64,000 bases of DNA from JAEULH01 sp963805915. Its GTDB lineage: Bacteria; Pseudomonadota; Alphaproteobacteria; Rhodospirillales; Defluviicoccaceae. Below, piece by piece: positions 37,777 to 47,115 of this stretch (positions are counted from its first letter, which is position 1; every line of letters begins with the position of its first letter). The position numbers and the translations under genes are program-made. The stretch spans positions 383,585 to 447,584 of the forward strand of contig CAWDWD010000011.1 in NCBI GenBank assembly GCA_963805915.1. Reading direction: 5' to 3'. Below the pieces are notes generated by a model. The model was given only the letters and a program-made list of their open reading frames with translations. It was not told the origin of the DNA and did no database searches.

Positions 37777-39125
37777 ATGTTCGCCATGCGGAAGATCAGT
37801 ATTTCGTTGTGGGGCCTGCTGGCGCTGCTGAGCGTGCTATGGCTCGCGGCCGACCCGTCCGTGTTCCGGGCGCAGAGCTTTTTTGCATTTCGCAAGACCA
37901 TGATCCAGTACAGCGGCGTGCTCGCCATCGGCTGCATGTCCGTGGCCATGATTCTGGCGCTGCGCCCGCGCTGGCCGGAAAAATGGTTCGGCGGACTGGA
38001 CAAGATGTACCGCCTGCACAAGTGGCTGGGCATTGCCGCCCTGGTGGCCGCGATCACCCACTGGCTTTGGGTGCGCGGGCCGAAATGGGCGGTGGACTGG
38101 GGTTGGTTGCAAAGGCCGGAGCGCGGGCATCGAGCCGTCCCGGAGAACCCCATCGCGCAGGCGTTCATGGACCTGCGCGGCACCGCTGAAGTGGTCGGCG
38201 AATGGGCGTTCTATGCCGCCGTGGTGCTGATCGCGCTGGCGTTGCTCAAGCGCTTCCCGTATCGGCTCTTCTTCAAGACCCACCGCTTGCTGGCCGTGGC
38301 CTACCTTGCGCTGGCGTTCCATGCCGTCGTGCTGATCAGGTTCACGTATTGGACCTCGCCCATCGGCATGGTGATGGCGCTGCTGCTCGGCCTTGGCGCG
38401 TGGGCCGCCGTGGTTGTTCTGCTCCGCCGCGTCGCCGCCGACAGGCACGTTCCGGGAAAAATTCGCTCGCTGGACTACTATCCGGGCGTGCGCGCGCTCG
38501 TAGCCGAGATCGAGATGGCGGAGGGCTGGCCAGGGCACCAAGCCGGGCAATTCGCCTTCGCCACCTCGGATGCCTCGGAGGGCGCCCATCCCTACACCAT
38601 CGCGTCGGCCTGGAATGCCGCCGACCGGCGCATCACCTTCGTGGTCAAGGAACTGGGCGACCACACCCGGCGGCTTCGCGAGAAACTGCGCGTCGGACAG
38701 GATGTGAGCGTCGAGGGCCCATACGGCTGCTTCACGTTCGACGACAGCTGTCCCCGCCAGATCTGGGTCGGCGGCGGCATCGGGGTCACGCCTTTCATCG
38801 CCCGCATGAAACACCGTGCGGCGAGACCGGCGGACGCGGCACAGACCATCGACTTCTTCCACACCACATTGACCAGGACGAAAATGCGTTCGCTAAGCTC
38901 ACGGCCGATGCAAAGGCCGCGGGCGTGCGTCTTCACATCCTGGTTGACTTCCGCGACGGCCGCCTGGATGGCGAGCGCATTCGCGCGGCGGTGACGCAAT
39001 GGCGGGAGGCCAGCATCTGGTTCTGCGGCCCCGCGGGCTTCGGCCAGGCGCTGAAAGCCGACTTCGCGGCGCTGGGCTTACCCGTGCAGCAGCGTTTTCA
39101 CCAAGAACTGTTCTCGATGCGGTGA
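37777..39125 (+). CDS. Ferric-reductase-like transmembrane flavoprotein, frameshifted
   Basis: Heme- and flavin-containing membrane oxidoreductase. The N-terminal six-helix ferric-reductase domain has His pairs in HKWLGIAALVAAITHW and KTHRLLAVAYLALAFH. The FAD domain has HPYTIAS, and the NAD(P)H domain GGGIGVTPFIARMK. The frame breaks at about 38868-38872: one missing base moves the conserved tail (ENAFAKLTADAKAAGVRLHIL, then FCGPAGFGQALK) into another frame. With the base restored the protein is about 449 residues. It is adjacent to padR. Confidence 0.8.
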
Positions 39126-39169
39126 GCCCCTCGGGAACGCCGCCCGACCTCAGCCGCCCCAACCTCGGC

Positions 39170-40240
39170 CTAGCCACACTGGGCCTTGTGCCGCAGCAGG
39201 TGGTCGGCGAGGACGCAGGCGAGCATCGCCTCGCAGACCGGGACGCCGCGAATGGCGACGCACGGGTCGTGGCGGCCGGTGGTGACGATCTCGGCGTCCT
39301 CGCCCGCGGCGGTAATGGTCCGCTGCGCGCGGGCGAGCGAGCTGGTCGGCTTGATCGCGATGCGCACGACGATCTCCGCTCCGGTCGAGATGCCGCCGAG
39401 AACGCCGCCGGCGTGATTCGAGAGGAACGTGGGCCGGCCCTCGCGCATCCGCATTTCGTCGTTGTTCTCCGGGCCCGAGCGCGCCGCCGCGGCGAAGCCG
39501 GCGCCGATCTCGACCCCCTTGACCGCCGGGATGCCGACCATCGCCTTGGCGATGTCGGCGTCGAGGCGGTCGAACACCGGCGCGCCGAGCCCGGCGGGAA
39601 CGCCGCCGGCGACGACCTCGACGATGCCGCCGGCCGACGAGCCGGCCTTGCGGACGGCGTCGAGAAAATCGGCCCAGGCCTCGGCGGCGCGGGCGTCGGG
39701 GCACCAGAACGGATTGCGTCCGGTTTCGTCCCAGTCCCAGCGGGCGCGCTCGATTGCGTGCGGCCCCATCTGGACCAGCGCGCCGCGGATTGCGACGTCC
39801 GCGCCGAGAACCTTGCGCGCGATCGCGCCGGCGGCGACCCGCACCGCGGTCTCGCGTGCGCTCGACCGGCCGCCGCCGCGATAGTCGCGAATGCCGTACT
39901 TGGCGATGTAGGTATAATCGGCGTGGCCGGGGCGGAAGGTATCCTTGATCGCGCCATAGTCCTTGGACCGGGCGTCCTCGTTGGCGATGAGGATGCCGAT
40001 CGGCGCGCCGGTGGTCAGGCCCTCGAACACGCCCGAGAGGATCTGCGCGCGGTCCGGCTCGCGCCGCTGGGTGGTGTGGCGGCTTTGGCCCGGACGGCGG
40101 CGGTCGAGTTCGTGTTGAAGATCGGCCTCGGCCAAGGCAAGGCGAGGAGGGACGCCATCGACGATCCCGCCGATCGCCGGCCCGTGGCTTTCACCGAAGG
40201 TGGTGAGGCGAAACAGAGTGCCGAAGGTGTTCCCCGACAT
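39170..40240 (-). CDS. aroC: Chorismate synthase
   Basis: Last shikimate-pathway enzyme, FMN-dependent. 356 residues with the three PROSITE-like signatures GESHGPAIGGIVDGVPP, RGGGRSSARETAVRVAAGA and the C-terminal RHDPCVAIRGVPVCEAM. It is 5 bp behind fabI on the same strand. Confidence 0.97.
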   Translation of the reverse strand: MSGNTFGTLFRLTTFGESHGPAIGGIVDGVPPRLALAEADLQHELDRRRPGQSRHTTQRREPDRAQILSGVFEGLTTGAPIGILIANEDARSKDYGAIKDTFRPGHADYTYIAKYGIRDYRGGGRSSARETAVRVAAGAIARKVLGADVAIRGALVQMGPHAIERARWDWDETGRNPFWCPDARAAEAWADFLDAVRKAGSSAGGIVEVVAGGVPAGLGAPVFDRLDADIAKAMVGIPAVKGVEIGAGFAAAARSGPENNDEMRMREGRPTFLSNHAGGVLGGISTGAEIVVRIAIKPTSSLARAQRTITAAGEDAEIVTTGRHDPCVAIRGVPVCEAMLACVLADHLLRHKAQCG

Positions 40241-40245
40241 GCCGC

Positions 40246-41085
40246 TCAGCTCCGCGGCTTCACCCCTCCCAGCATCTCGCGAATGGCCGGAACGGCGTCG
40301 ACCGCCAGCATGCCGATGGTGTTGAAGCCGCCGTCGACATGATGGACCTCGCCGGTAACGCCCGATGCGAGCTCGCTGAGCAGGTAAAGCGCGGCGCCGC
40401 TGACGTCGGCCTGGGTGATGTTGCGGCGCAGCGGCGCGTTATACTGGTTCCACTTGAGGATATGGCGGAAATCGCCGATGCCCGACGCCGCCAATGTCTT
40501 CATCGGCCCGGCCGACAGGGCGTTGACGCGAATGTTCTGGCGGCCCAGGTCCTCGGCCAGGTAGCGCACGCTGGCCTCGAGCGCGGCCTTGGCGACGCCC
40601 ATGACGTTGTAGTGCGGCATCACCCGCTCGGCACCCATGTAGCTCATGGTGACAAGGCTGCCGCCGCCCGTCATCAGCTTCTCGGCGCGCTGGCAAACGG
40701 TGGTGAAGGAGTAGCAGGATATCGCCATCGACATGGCGAAGTTTTCGGCGGTGGTGTCGACGTAGCGGCCCTTGAGCTGCTCCTTGTCGGAGTAGGCGAT
40801 GGCGTGCACGACAAAGTCGAGGCTACCCCAGCGCTGGCGCAGGGCCTCGAAGACGGCGTCCATGCTCGCATCGTCGGTGACGTCGCACGGCAACACGATA
40901 TCGCAGCCGAGCGATGCGGCGAGCGGGATGACACGCTTGCGGATGGCATCGCCCTGATGGGTCAAGGCGAGTTCGCCGCCGTGGGCATGAACGGCCTGGG
41001 CAATGCCCCAGGCGATCGAGCGGTCATTGGCGACGCCCATGATTAGACCGCGCTTGCCGGCCATCAGCGCCGTGGGCGCCTGCAT
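40246..41085 (-). CDS. fabI: Enoyl-[acyl-carrier-protein] reductase (NADH)
   Basis: Reduces enoyl-ACP in fatty-acid elongation. 279 residues; NADH site GKRGLIMGVANDRSIAWGIA, the FabI-type catalytic pair Tyr-x6-Lys in YNVMGVAKAALEASVRYLA, and the VHAIAYSDKEQLKGRYVDT segment. The ATG at 41085 is the most upstream reasonable start. It precedes aroC in a two-gene unit. Confidence 0.96.
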   Translation of the reverse strand: MQAPTALMAGKRGLIMGVANDRSIAWGIAQAVHAHGGELALTHQGDAIRKRVIPLAASLGCDIVLPCDVTDDASMDAVFEALRQRWGSLDFVVHAIAYSDKEQLKGRYVDTTAENFAMSMAISCYSFTTVCQRAEKLMTGGGSLVTMSYMGAERVMPHYNVMGVAKAALEASVRYLAEDLGRQNIRVNALSAGPMKTLAASGIGDFRHILKWNQYNAPLRRNITQADVSGAALYLLSELASGVTGEVHHVDGGFNTIGMLAVDAVPAIREMLGGVKPRS

Positions 41086-41241
41086 ATTATCCAAGGTAAA
41101 CCCCCCGCTCCTCGTCCGCGACCGGCGCAACGACAAAACACCCCGATCGGAGAGGAACGGGAGGAGCCACGCAAGCGGAACATCTCATCACTTGGCCATA
41201 TAGGATGGTCACGGCCGCGTCAACGCCGCTTCCGCCTGGCC

Positions 41242-42622
41242 TTATCCACTTTGCCGCTGCAAAGACGCGATCGAGACGGACTTGATGTTGACGAACTCAC
41301 GAATGCCGAGCGCGCCAAGCTCGCGGCCGTAGCCCGAGCGCTTGATCCCGCCGAAGGGGAGGCGCGGATCGGAGGCGACCATCGCGTTGACGAACGTTTG
41401 CCCGGCTTCGACCTCATCGATGAAGCGCGCGCATTCGCCCTCGTCGCTGGTCCACACGCTGCTGGCGAGGCCGTACGGGCTGTCATTGGCCAAGGCGATC
41501 GCCGCGTCGATGTCCGCGACCTTGAACATCAGCGCGACCGGCCCGAAGACCTCTTCGTGGTAGGCCGGCGAGTCCTCGGGAATGTTCGCGAGCGCGGTCG
41601 GCAGGTAGAAGTTCCCCGGTCCCTCGCCGCGCCGCCCGCCGGTCAACAACCGGGCGCCGGCGTCCAGCGTGCCCTCCACCTGAGCCTCGACCTGGGCGAG
41701 GATGTCCGGCGTCGCCAGTGGGCCGATGTCGGTCGCGTCGTCCATCGGATCGCCGACCTTGAGCAGGCTCAGGCGCTGGACGAAGCGGGCCTCGAAGTCG
41801 TCGTAGATTTCCTCGTGGACGATGAAGCGTTTGGCGGCGATGCACGACTGGCCGTTGTTGATGGTCCGCGCCGCGACCGCGACCTCGACGGCGCGTTCGA
41901 GATCGGCGCTCGGCATGACGATGAACGGATCGCTGCCGCCGAGCTCGAGCACGGTCTTCTTGATCTGGCCGCCGGCGCCGGCGGCGACCTTCGCGCCGGC
42001 GAGGTCGCTGCCGGTCAGGGTCGCCGCGACAATGCGCGGGTCTTCGAGGATGCGTACCACCGCGGATGAGCCGACCAGCAGGCTCTGGAAGACGCCACGC
42101 GGAAAGCCCGCCCGCGAAAAGATCTCGGCGATCGCGAGCGCGCAGCCGGGCACGTTCGAGGCGTGCTTGAGCAGGCCGGTGTTGCCGGCCATCAACGCGG
42201 GCGCCGCGAACCGGAAGACCTGCCAGAACGGGAAGTTCCACGGCATGACCGCGAGCACCGGGCCGAGCGGACGGTAGCGGATGAAGCTCTCGGCCGCGTC
42301 CGGTTTCGATCTTTTCGTCGGCGAGCATCGCGGCGGCGTTTTCGGCGTAGTAGCGGCAGGCCAGCGCGCACTTTTCGGCCTCGGCCACCGCCGCCTTGCG
42401 CGACTTGCCCATCTCTTCGACCATCAGCCGCGAGAAGCGATCCTTCTCCGCGTCGAGAATGTCGGCCGCCCGGCGCAACCATTCACCGCGCGCAGCGAAG
42501 TCGGTCCGGCGGTACGCGGCGAACGCTTCGGCCGAGCGCGCGATCGCGTCACCAACCTGCGCCTCGCTCGCCTCGGGATACTCGGCGTTGACCGCGCCTG
42601 TCGCCGGATTGATGCTTTTCAT
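41242..42622 (-). CDS. NAD(P)-dependent aldehyde dehydrogenase (succinate-semialdehyde type), frameshifted
   Basis: ALDH superfamily: AVMPWNFPFWQVFRFAAPALMAGNT, the general-base Glu in VLELGGSDPFIVM and the catalytic Cys in NNGQSCIAAKRF. The C-terminal SGYGRELGALGIREFVNIKSV is typical of succinate-semialdehyde dehydrogenases. Near 42300-42301 one extra base shifts the frame; removing it joins IET to DAAESFIRYRPLGPVLAV and gives about 459 residues. The N-terminus MKSINPATGA starts at 42622. A degraded copy of part of this gene lies at 43.5 kb. Confidence 0.85.
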
Positions 42623-42877
42623 TGTCCGCCCGTCCCACCAGTTCCCGCGACGCCAGACCCGGCTGCGGCCCATGGTGCTCGGTAGCGGCAATCGCCGCTC
42701 GCCGCCCTAACCCACGACATTCAGGGCCAGTACGCGGGCGAGGGCAGGACTCAGGTCCGTGCGAAACTCAAGGGAATGCGGCAAGGGCCGCGCGATCGGC
42801 GAACCAGATCGCGATGAGACGCGGACAGGCGCCTCTTCGCGGACACATGTGACATGGCTGCCGCGGCATGTTGAGTT

Positions 42878-43348
42878 CTACCGGTCGTCACCGGCAGGCG
42901 GCAAGGCCTCCCGAATCCGGGACGAAAGGCGAGCGTAGGCGGCAGGACTGTCCTTTCTGAGTGCCACGATCGCCTCAATCCATGTATCCACCGCGGCGAG
43001 CGTCGCGTTCTCGCCAGTCGCCTTCTCCCTGAATTCGTTGACCGCCTCCTTAGCCTTTCGCGCCAGCTCGCGGAACTCATAAACCGCGTGTTCTTCCGCT
43101 GGCGTCAGATCCTTGTGGTCGAGGCGGGAGACGAGTACGCACATCGAACCAATAATGCAGCTTAGCTGCTTGCCGTAGCTTCCAACCGTGTCGACGACGT
43201 GAGCCTCGACGGGCCTGTCATGCACGTTGGCACCGAACGTAATGTTGGGGCTGAACCAGCCCTGGCATAGATTTTCCCAACTCGTCCACGGCTGATAGGC
43301 GAAATCCTGCAAGGCGGGCAGAAACCCAGCCGCATTCGTTTTCGACAT
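42878..43348 (-). CDS. Hypothetical protein
   Basis: 156 residues, not recognised. It has a Trp-rich N-terminus (FAYQPWTSWENLCQGWFSP) and a charged helical middle (AEEHAVYEFRELARKAKEAVNEFRE), with no signal peptide and no clear motif. A GGGGG-rich site precedes the ATG. It sits between the aldehyde dehydrogenase and IS-derived fragments, in a region with slightly lower GC. Confidence 0.6.
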   Translation of the reverse strand: MSKTNAAGFLPALQDFAYQPWTSWENLCQGWFSPNITFGANVHDRPVEAHVVDTVGSYGKQLSCIIGSMCVLVSRLDHKDLTPAEEHAVYEFRELARKAKEAVNEFREKATGENATLAAVDTWIEAIVALRKDSPAAYARLSSRIREALPPAGDDR

Positions 43349-43470
43349 CGTCGCCCCCTCTCGTCGTCCTCCGCAATCCGTACACGGCCCTTCCAGCAGA
43401 AGTAAATCAACCAGAAGGTTATGTCAATATGATGACGACCTGCGTACTACGCGTCGTTTCGCATGTAGCG

Positions 43471-43570
43471 GCATCGCGGCGATGTTCTCGGCGTAGTAGC
43501 GGCACGCCCAGTCCGGTTTTTCCGCCTCGGCGGCCGCCGCCTTGCCCATCTCCTCGACCATTAGCCGCGG
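43471..43570 (-). pseudogene. Aldehyde dehydrogenase gene fragment
   Basis: The minus strand encodes MVEEMGKA followed by AAAEAEKPDWACRYYAENIAAM, parallel to the MVEEMGK...CRYYAENAAAM segment of the intact gene near 42310-42430 but with nine bases missing and different codons. It is an old partial paralog or a fragment from another ALDH, not a recent copy. Confidence 0.7.
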
Positions 43571-43620
43571 CCAGCAGTTCGTACGGTCTGGTCGTAGCGG
43601 CAAGCAAAGAGCGCCACCCT

Positions 43621-43770
43621 AACTCACGATACAGATGCCCCTGGATCTCGCGGGTACTCATGCCGCGGGCGTAGATCGAGATAATCTTCTCGCCGAAGCC
43701 GGGAAACCGCCGCTGATATTTGGCGATCAGCTACGGATCGAAGCTCTACCCGATCTCGCCGCCGGCGGGG
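43621..43770 (-). pseudogene. IS256-family transposase fragment
   Basis: The minus strand reads LIAKYQRRFPGFGEKIISIYARGMSTREIQGHL, the highly conserved N-terminal third of IS256-type transposases, preceded by FDP and interrupted by in-frame stops (TAG where Gln is expected). Only about 50 residues remain, and no terminal repeats are seen. Confidence 0.8.
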
Positions 43771-43882
43771 TGAGTGCGAGGTGCCCGCATCAACGAGCCG
43801 GTAAATTCCCGCTTTCGCGGGCTGGGCGTGGCAACTCGGGGCTTGGCAATCCGTCCCTTACAGTCGAGAAGCCCGTGCGCGG

Positions 43883-45307
43883 TTACGCCGCCGGCTTTAC
43901 GTTCAAGTTAACCCGAAACATGTTCTCGGGGTCGTACTTGGCCTTGAGCGCCACCAACCTCTCGTAGTTGCCGCCGTAGGCCGAACGAACGCGATCCTGC
44001 TCGTCTGCGCCAAGAAAATTGACGTAGACACCGCCATTCGCGTAGGGCGCCGTAGCGGCGAAGAACTCGCGAGCCCATGACATGCACGCCTTATCCTGAC
44101 CGGCGTCGCGCCAGCGTGCGTGCACGTTGAGCACAAATGAGGCATTGCGGCTGGGATAGGCCATTGCGTCCTCCGCTACCCGCCCCCCGGCGCCATCCAG
44201 GTGGGCGAGGAAAACCTCGCACTCCGGCGTTGGTAGCGAACCTGCGTATTCTACGAGGACATCGATAACGGCATCGCTCACCACCGAGAAGTCATGGGAC
44301 TTCCAGTAGTTGCGCGCGCCCGGCGAGAGCAGCGGGTCGAACGCGCTCTGCCAAGCCGTGAACGGCATGGGATCGACATGTTCGCCGCAGGGAGCGCCGA
44401 AATGGCGCAGCGGTTCGATGACCCGGCGTCCTTCATCAATGTCGCCCACGTAGCAGATTGGAAATACAACGACCTCCTTGCCGTGGACGTTCTCTGGCAG
44501 GAAGGGCAGGGGAGGCGCCTTGCGCAGCACGCTCCAGACGGTGAGGACATCCGGGGCACAAGCAACGAATGAGCGATAGGCCTTCAACAAGTCGCCCGCT
44601 CGCTCGAACGGATAAACGATGAGACCGGCCAACACTTCTGGTCCGACGCGATGAAGCCGGAACGTGAAAGAGGTCACAACGCCGAGGTTCCCGCCTCCGC
44701 CGCGCAACCCCCAAAAAAGGTCCGCGCGTTCGTCCTCGCTGGCGCGCACCAAGTCTCCTTGCGCGGTCACCACATCGGCCGAGATCAGGTTATCGACGGA
44801 ATGGCCCAAGCTGCGGCTGAGCCAGCCAAAGCCCCCACCCAACGTGAGCCCGGCGACGCCTGTTGTCGAGTTGATGCCGAGCGGCGTGGCCAAACCGAAA
44901 GCCTGCGCTTCGCGATCGAACGCGCCAAGGGTGACTCCCGGCTCAACTCTGGCCGTTTGATTCCACGGGTCGACGTGGACAGAGTTCATCGGCGAGAGGT
45001 CCAGCATCAGGCCGCCGTCGCAGACCGCGCTCCCGGCGATATTGTGGCCACCGCCCTTGACGGCGATCAGCAGTCCATGCTCCCGGCCAAACCTGATGGC
45101 GGCGATCACGTCGGCCGCTCCGGCACACTGGACGATAATCCCTGGACGTCTGTCTACCATGGCGTTCCAGATAGATCGGGCATCGTCGTAGCCACGATCG
45201 TCCGGGAGAAGCACGCGCCCGCGCAAGCGGCTCCGCCAGCCATGCAGGGCGTCCACCGGGACATCCACTGCCGCGCCCGACCGTGACGTCAGCCGAACGG
45301 CAGTCAT
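43883..45307 (-). CDS. FAD-dependent oxidoreductase, berberine-bridge-enzyme type
   Basis: 474 residues. PCMH-type FAD domain with KGGGHNIAGSAVCDGGLMLDLS, where the His of GGGHN is the usual 8-alpha-histidyl flavin attachment site, and LTLGGGFGWLSRSLG. The BBE C-terminal motif is NGGVYVNFLGADEQDRVRSAYGGNYERLVALKAKYDPENMF. A 6-S-cysteinyl cysteine is not seen, so attachment is probably single. It oxidises an unknown alcohol, sugar or alkaloid-like substrate. Confidence 0.85.
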   Translation of the reverse strand: MTAVRLTSRSGAAVDVPVDALHGWRSRLRGRVLLPDDRGYDDARSIWNAMVDRRPGIIVQCAGAADVIAAIRFGREHGLLIAVKGGGHNIAGSAVCDGGLMLDLSPMNSVHVDPWNQTARVEPGVTLGAFDREAQAFGLATPLGINSTTGVAGLTLGGGFGWLSRSLGHSVDNLISADVVTAQGDLVRASEDERADLFWGLRGGGGNLGVVTSFTFRLHRVGPEVLAGLIVYPFERAGDLLKAYRSFVACAPDVLTVWSVLRKAPPLPFLPENVHGKEVVVFPICYVGDIDEGRRVIEPLRHFGAPCGEHVDPMPFTAWQSAFDPLLSPGARNYWKSHDFSVVSDAVIDVLVEYAGSLPTPECEVFLAHLDGAGGRVAEDAMAYPSRNASFVLNVHARWRDAGQDKACMSWAREFFAATAPYANGGVYVNFLGADEQDRVRSAYGGNYERLVALKAKYDPENMFRVNLNVKPAA

Positions 45308-45653
45308 GACTGAACACCGATTAATCTTTGGCTTTTGCGACTATGCATGTTCAGTATCCTTTCGCGCTCGAAGCAGGACAAAGAACGACCCCAACATGAT
45401 AATAGCACCCAATCGCGATTTGCGGGAACCGTTGAATGGCGGCTTCATCCGCTGGTGTCGACAACAACGTGGACCTGCGTCGCGGCGGTGCTCGGCTGAC
45501 ACGGGTCGCTGGCGCGCGAGTACGCACATGTTACCCATAGATGGTTTGAAGGAGGAGATCCGGGCGAAAGCGGTTGAGGTGGTTCGACGTATGGGGCTTT
45601 GCCTCTCGGGTATTTTAGTTTTGTTGCCGAGCGAATGAGGTGGCGATGACGTC
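45308..45653. other. Non-coding stretch, nothing recognised
   Basis: Follows the oxidoreductase start (its promoter side) and contains a slightly AT-richer patch at 45308-45420. No codon-biased ORF is apparent. Confidence 0.4.
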
Positions 45654-45686
45654 GGATGGTGGATGCCGATGATGAGCAGGCAACTG

Positions 45687-45791
45687 CTGAGTGTATGGGC
45701 CGCGGCACCGCCGAGTGGCTGCTGGCCGGCGGTTACCGGCTCAGGGTCTACAACCGGACCGCCGAAAAGGCGGCGGCCCTGAACAAGGCGG
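45687..45791 (+). pseudogene. Fragment of a 3-hydroxyisobutyrate dehydrogenase-type reductase
   Basis: Encodes MGRGTAEWLLAGGYRLRVYNRTAEKAAAL, the Rossmann region of beta-hydroxyacid dehydrogenases (normally GLGxMGxxMAxxLxxxGxxVxVxNRTxxK). The GLG start and everything after about 35 residues are missing, so it is a relic. Confidence 0.6.
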
Positions 45792-46066
45792 CCGGATGGG
45801 GTATCGGATGCTGCCATGGGGTCGGCTCCCGCATGTAGTGCTCGATGTCGCGGTCGAGATGGTAGATCCGCCGCGGCGAAGGCCGGAAGGGACGGAATGA
45901 GACCGCGCCGTTCCAGGCGGCGCGAGGTCGCGACCGAGATGCCCAGGATTCCGGCGGTCTCAGTCTCGCTGAAGCGGCGCGGTCTCCATCCGCCCGCGCC
46001 GATCCTTGACAGCGGCGGGTTCTCTCTCTCATTATCCGCTCGCGGTTGGGGGCGTGCCGCACGCAC
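45748..46066 (-). pseudogene. Broken helix-turn-helix DNA-binding gene
   Basis: The minus strand reads RRFSETETAGILGISVATSRRLERRGLIP, a MerR/excisionase-like HTH, then continues in another frame as FRPSPRRIYHLDRDIEHYMREP. One base change around 45890-45905 would join them. The combination (HTH plus an interaction motif with a Tyr-His-Leu) is that of small excisionase- or AlpA-like regulators of integrated elements. It lies 24 bp from the tRNA-Ala gene. Confidence 0.55.
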
Positions 46067-46089
46067 GTTGCCACTGCTTCCCTCGATCC

Positions 46090-46165
<76 letters not shown>

Positions 46166-46351
46166 GTTTCCATTCAATCTCCGCGGCCGGGCCAAGGCTT
46201 GATCAAGCCGCAGCTTGAGGTAGCATCATCCCGGATCTCCCGGCTGGAGGAGGGCGTTGATCGTCCGTACGCCGGCTGGCGCCGCGTGGAAATTTCATTC
46301 GCGCTGCCGGAATGGTGTATACCGTAATATCAATTAGTTGGCGATAATTCG

Positions 46352-46392
46352 ATAGGTCATTCTGACCCATAAAATAGGTCAGAATGACCTAT
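46352..46392. repeat. 16-bp perfect inverted repeat made of two AGGTCA-type palindromes
   Basis: Arms ATAGGTCATTCTGACC (46352-46367) and GGTCAGAATGACCTAT (46377-46392) are exact reverse complements with a 9-nt AT-rich spacer. Each arm is itself close to an AGGTCA-N3-TGACCT palindrome, so the stretch can be read as two neighbouring operator-like dyads. It is about 65 bp beyond the DsbA-like stop. It could be a bidirectional terminator stem, but no U-run follows, or a protein-binding site. Confidence 0.7.
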
Positions 46393-46457
46393 ATTCTCCG
46401 GAAAACATGACATCTTCCGGACGCGTCATCCGTCCGCCGGCGGGCGCGGACGGACCC

Positions 46458-47114
46458 TTATGATTGCAACCATGCGTCGAGCGCGGGAGCGAGATCGGCG
46501 AAGGGCTGGTAGCCGATCGTGAGCGCCCTCGATCCGCCGGCATCGTTGAGGACCACCGCGGGGAAGCCGGAGATCCCGAGCGTGTGGGTGAGGCGGAAGT
46601 CCGCGCGCGTCGCCTCGATGACCTCGGCCGCGCCATGGACCGTGGCGAAGACGTCCGCATCGCCGCAAAACGCCGCCGCCAGCTCGGCCAGAACCGCAGG
46701 CTCGCTCACGTCGCGGCCCTCGACGTAGAAGGCGTGCTGGATGGCCTTGAAGTAGTCGAACGTCGCGGCCGGCACCAGATTGCGCATGGCGACCGCCGCC
46801 CGGCACGCCGGCTCGGTGTCGTAGACGAACCCCTCGCGCGCGAAGAAGTCGTAGGCGAACGGCTGCCCGGTGGCGGCCTGGACATGCTCCCAGTGGCCGC
46901 GAATGGCGGCTTTCGCTGTTTCGTCCATCGGCCTTGTCTCGCCCGCCCTCAGCCCGCCGACGACGAGCCGCGCCGGCGCGCGGTCTTCATACTCGGCGAG
47001 GATTCGCGCGAAGACGGGCGAGAACCCCCAGCACCACGAGCACATCGGATCGGCGAAATAGAGCAGGCGCTTGCCGGCGGTGGGGCGGCCTTGCGGCGGC
47101 GTCGTCCCGCTCAT
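46458..47114 (-). CDS. DsbA-family oxidoreductase
   Basis: 218-residue thioredoxin-fold protein with a CxxC active site in ADPMCSWCWGFSP and the cis-Pro loop GISGFPAVVLND. The CSWC motif is typical of cytoplasmic DsbA-like or frnE-type proteins, and no signal peptide is seen. It is the last gene of an operon with a universal stress protein, a Lon-like protease and a zincin, suggesting a role in redox or protein quality control. Confidence 0.85.
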   Translation of the reverse strand: MSGTTPPQGRPTAGKRLLYFADPMCSWCWGFSPVFARILAEYEDRAPARLVVGGLRAGETRPMDETAKAAIRGHWEHVQAATGQPFAYDFFAREGFVYDTEPACRAAVAMRNLVPAATFDYFKAIQHAFYVEGRDVSEPAVLAELAAAFCGDADVFATVHGAAEVIEATRADFRLTHTLGISGFPAVVLNDAGGSRALTIGYQPFADLAPALDAWLQS

Positions 47115-47115
47115 C

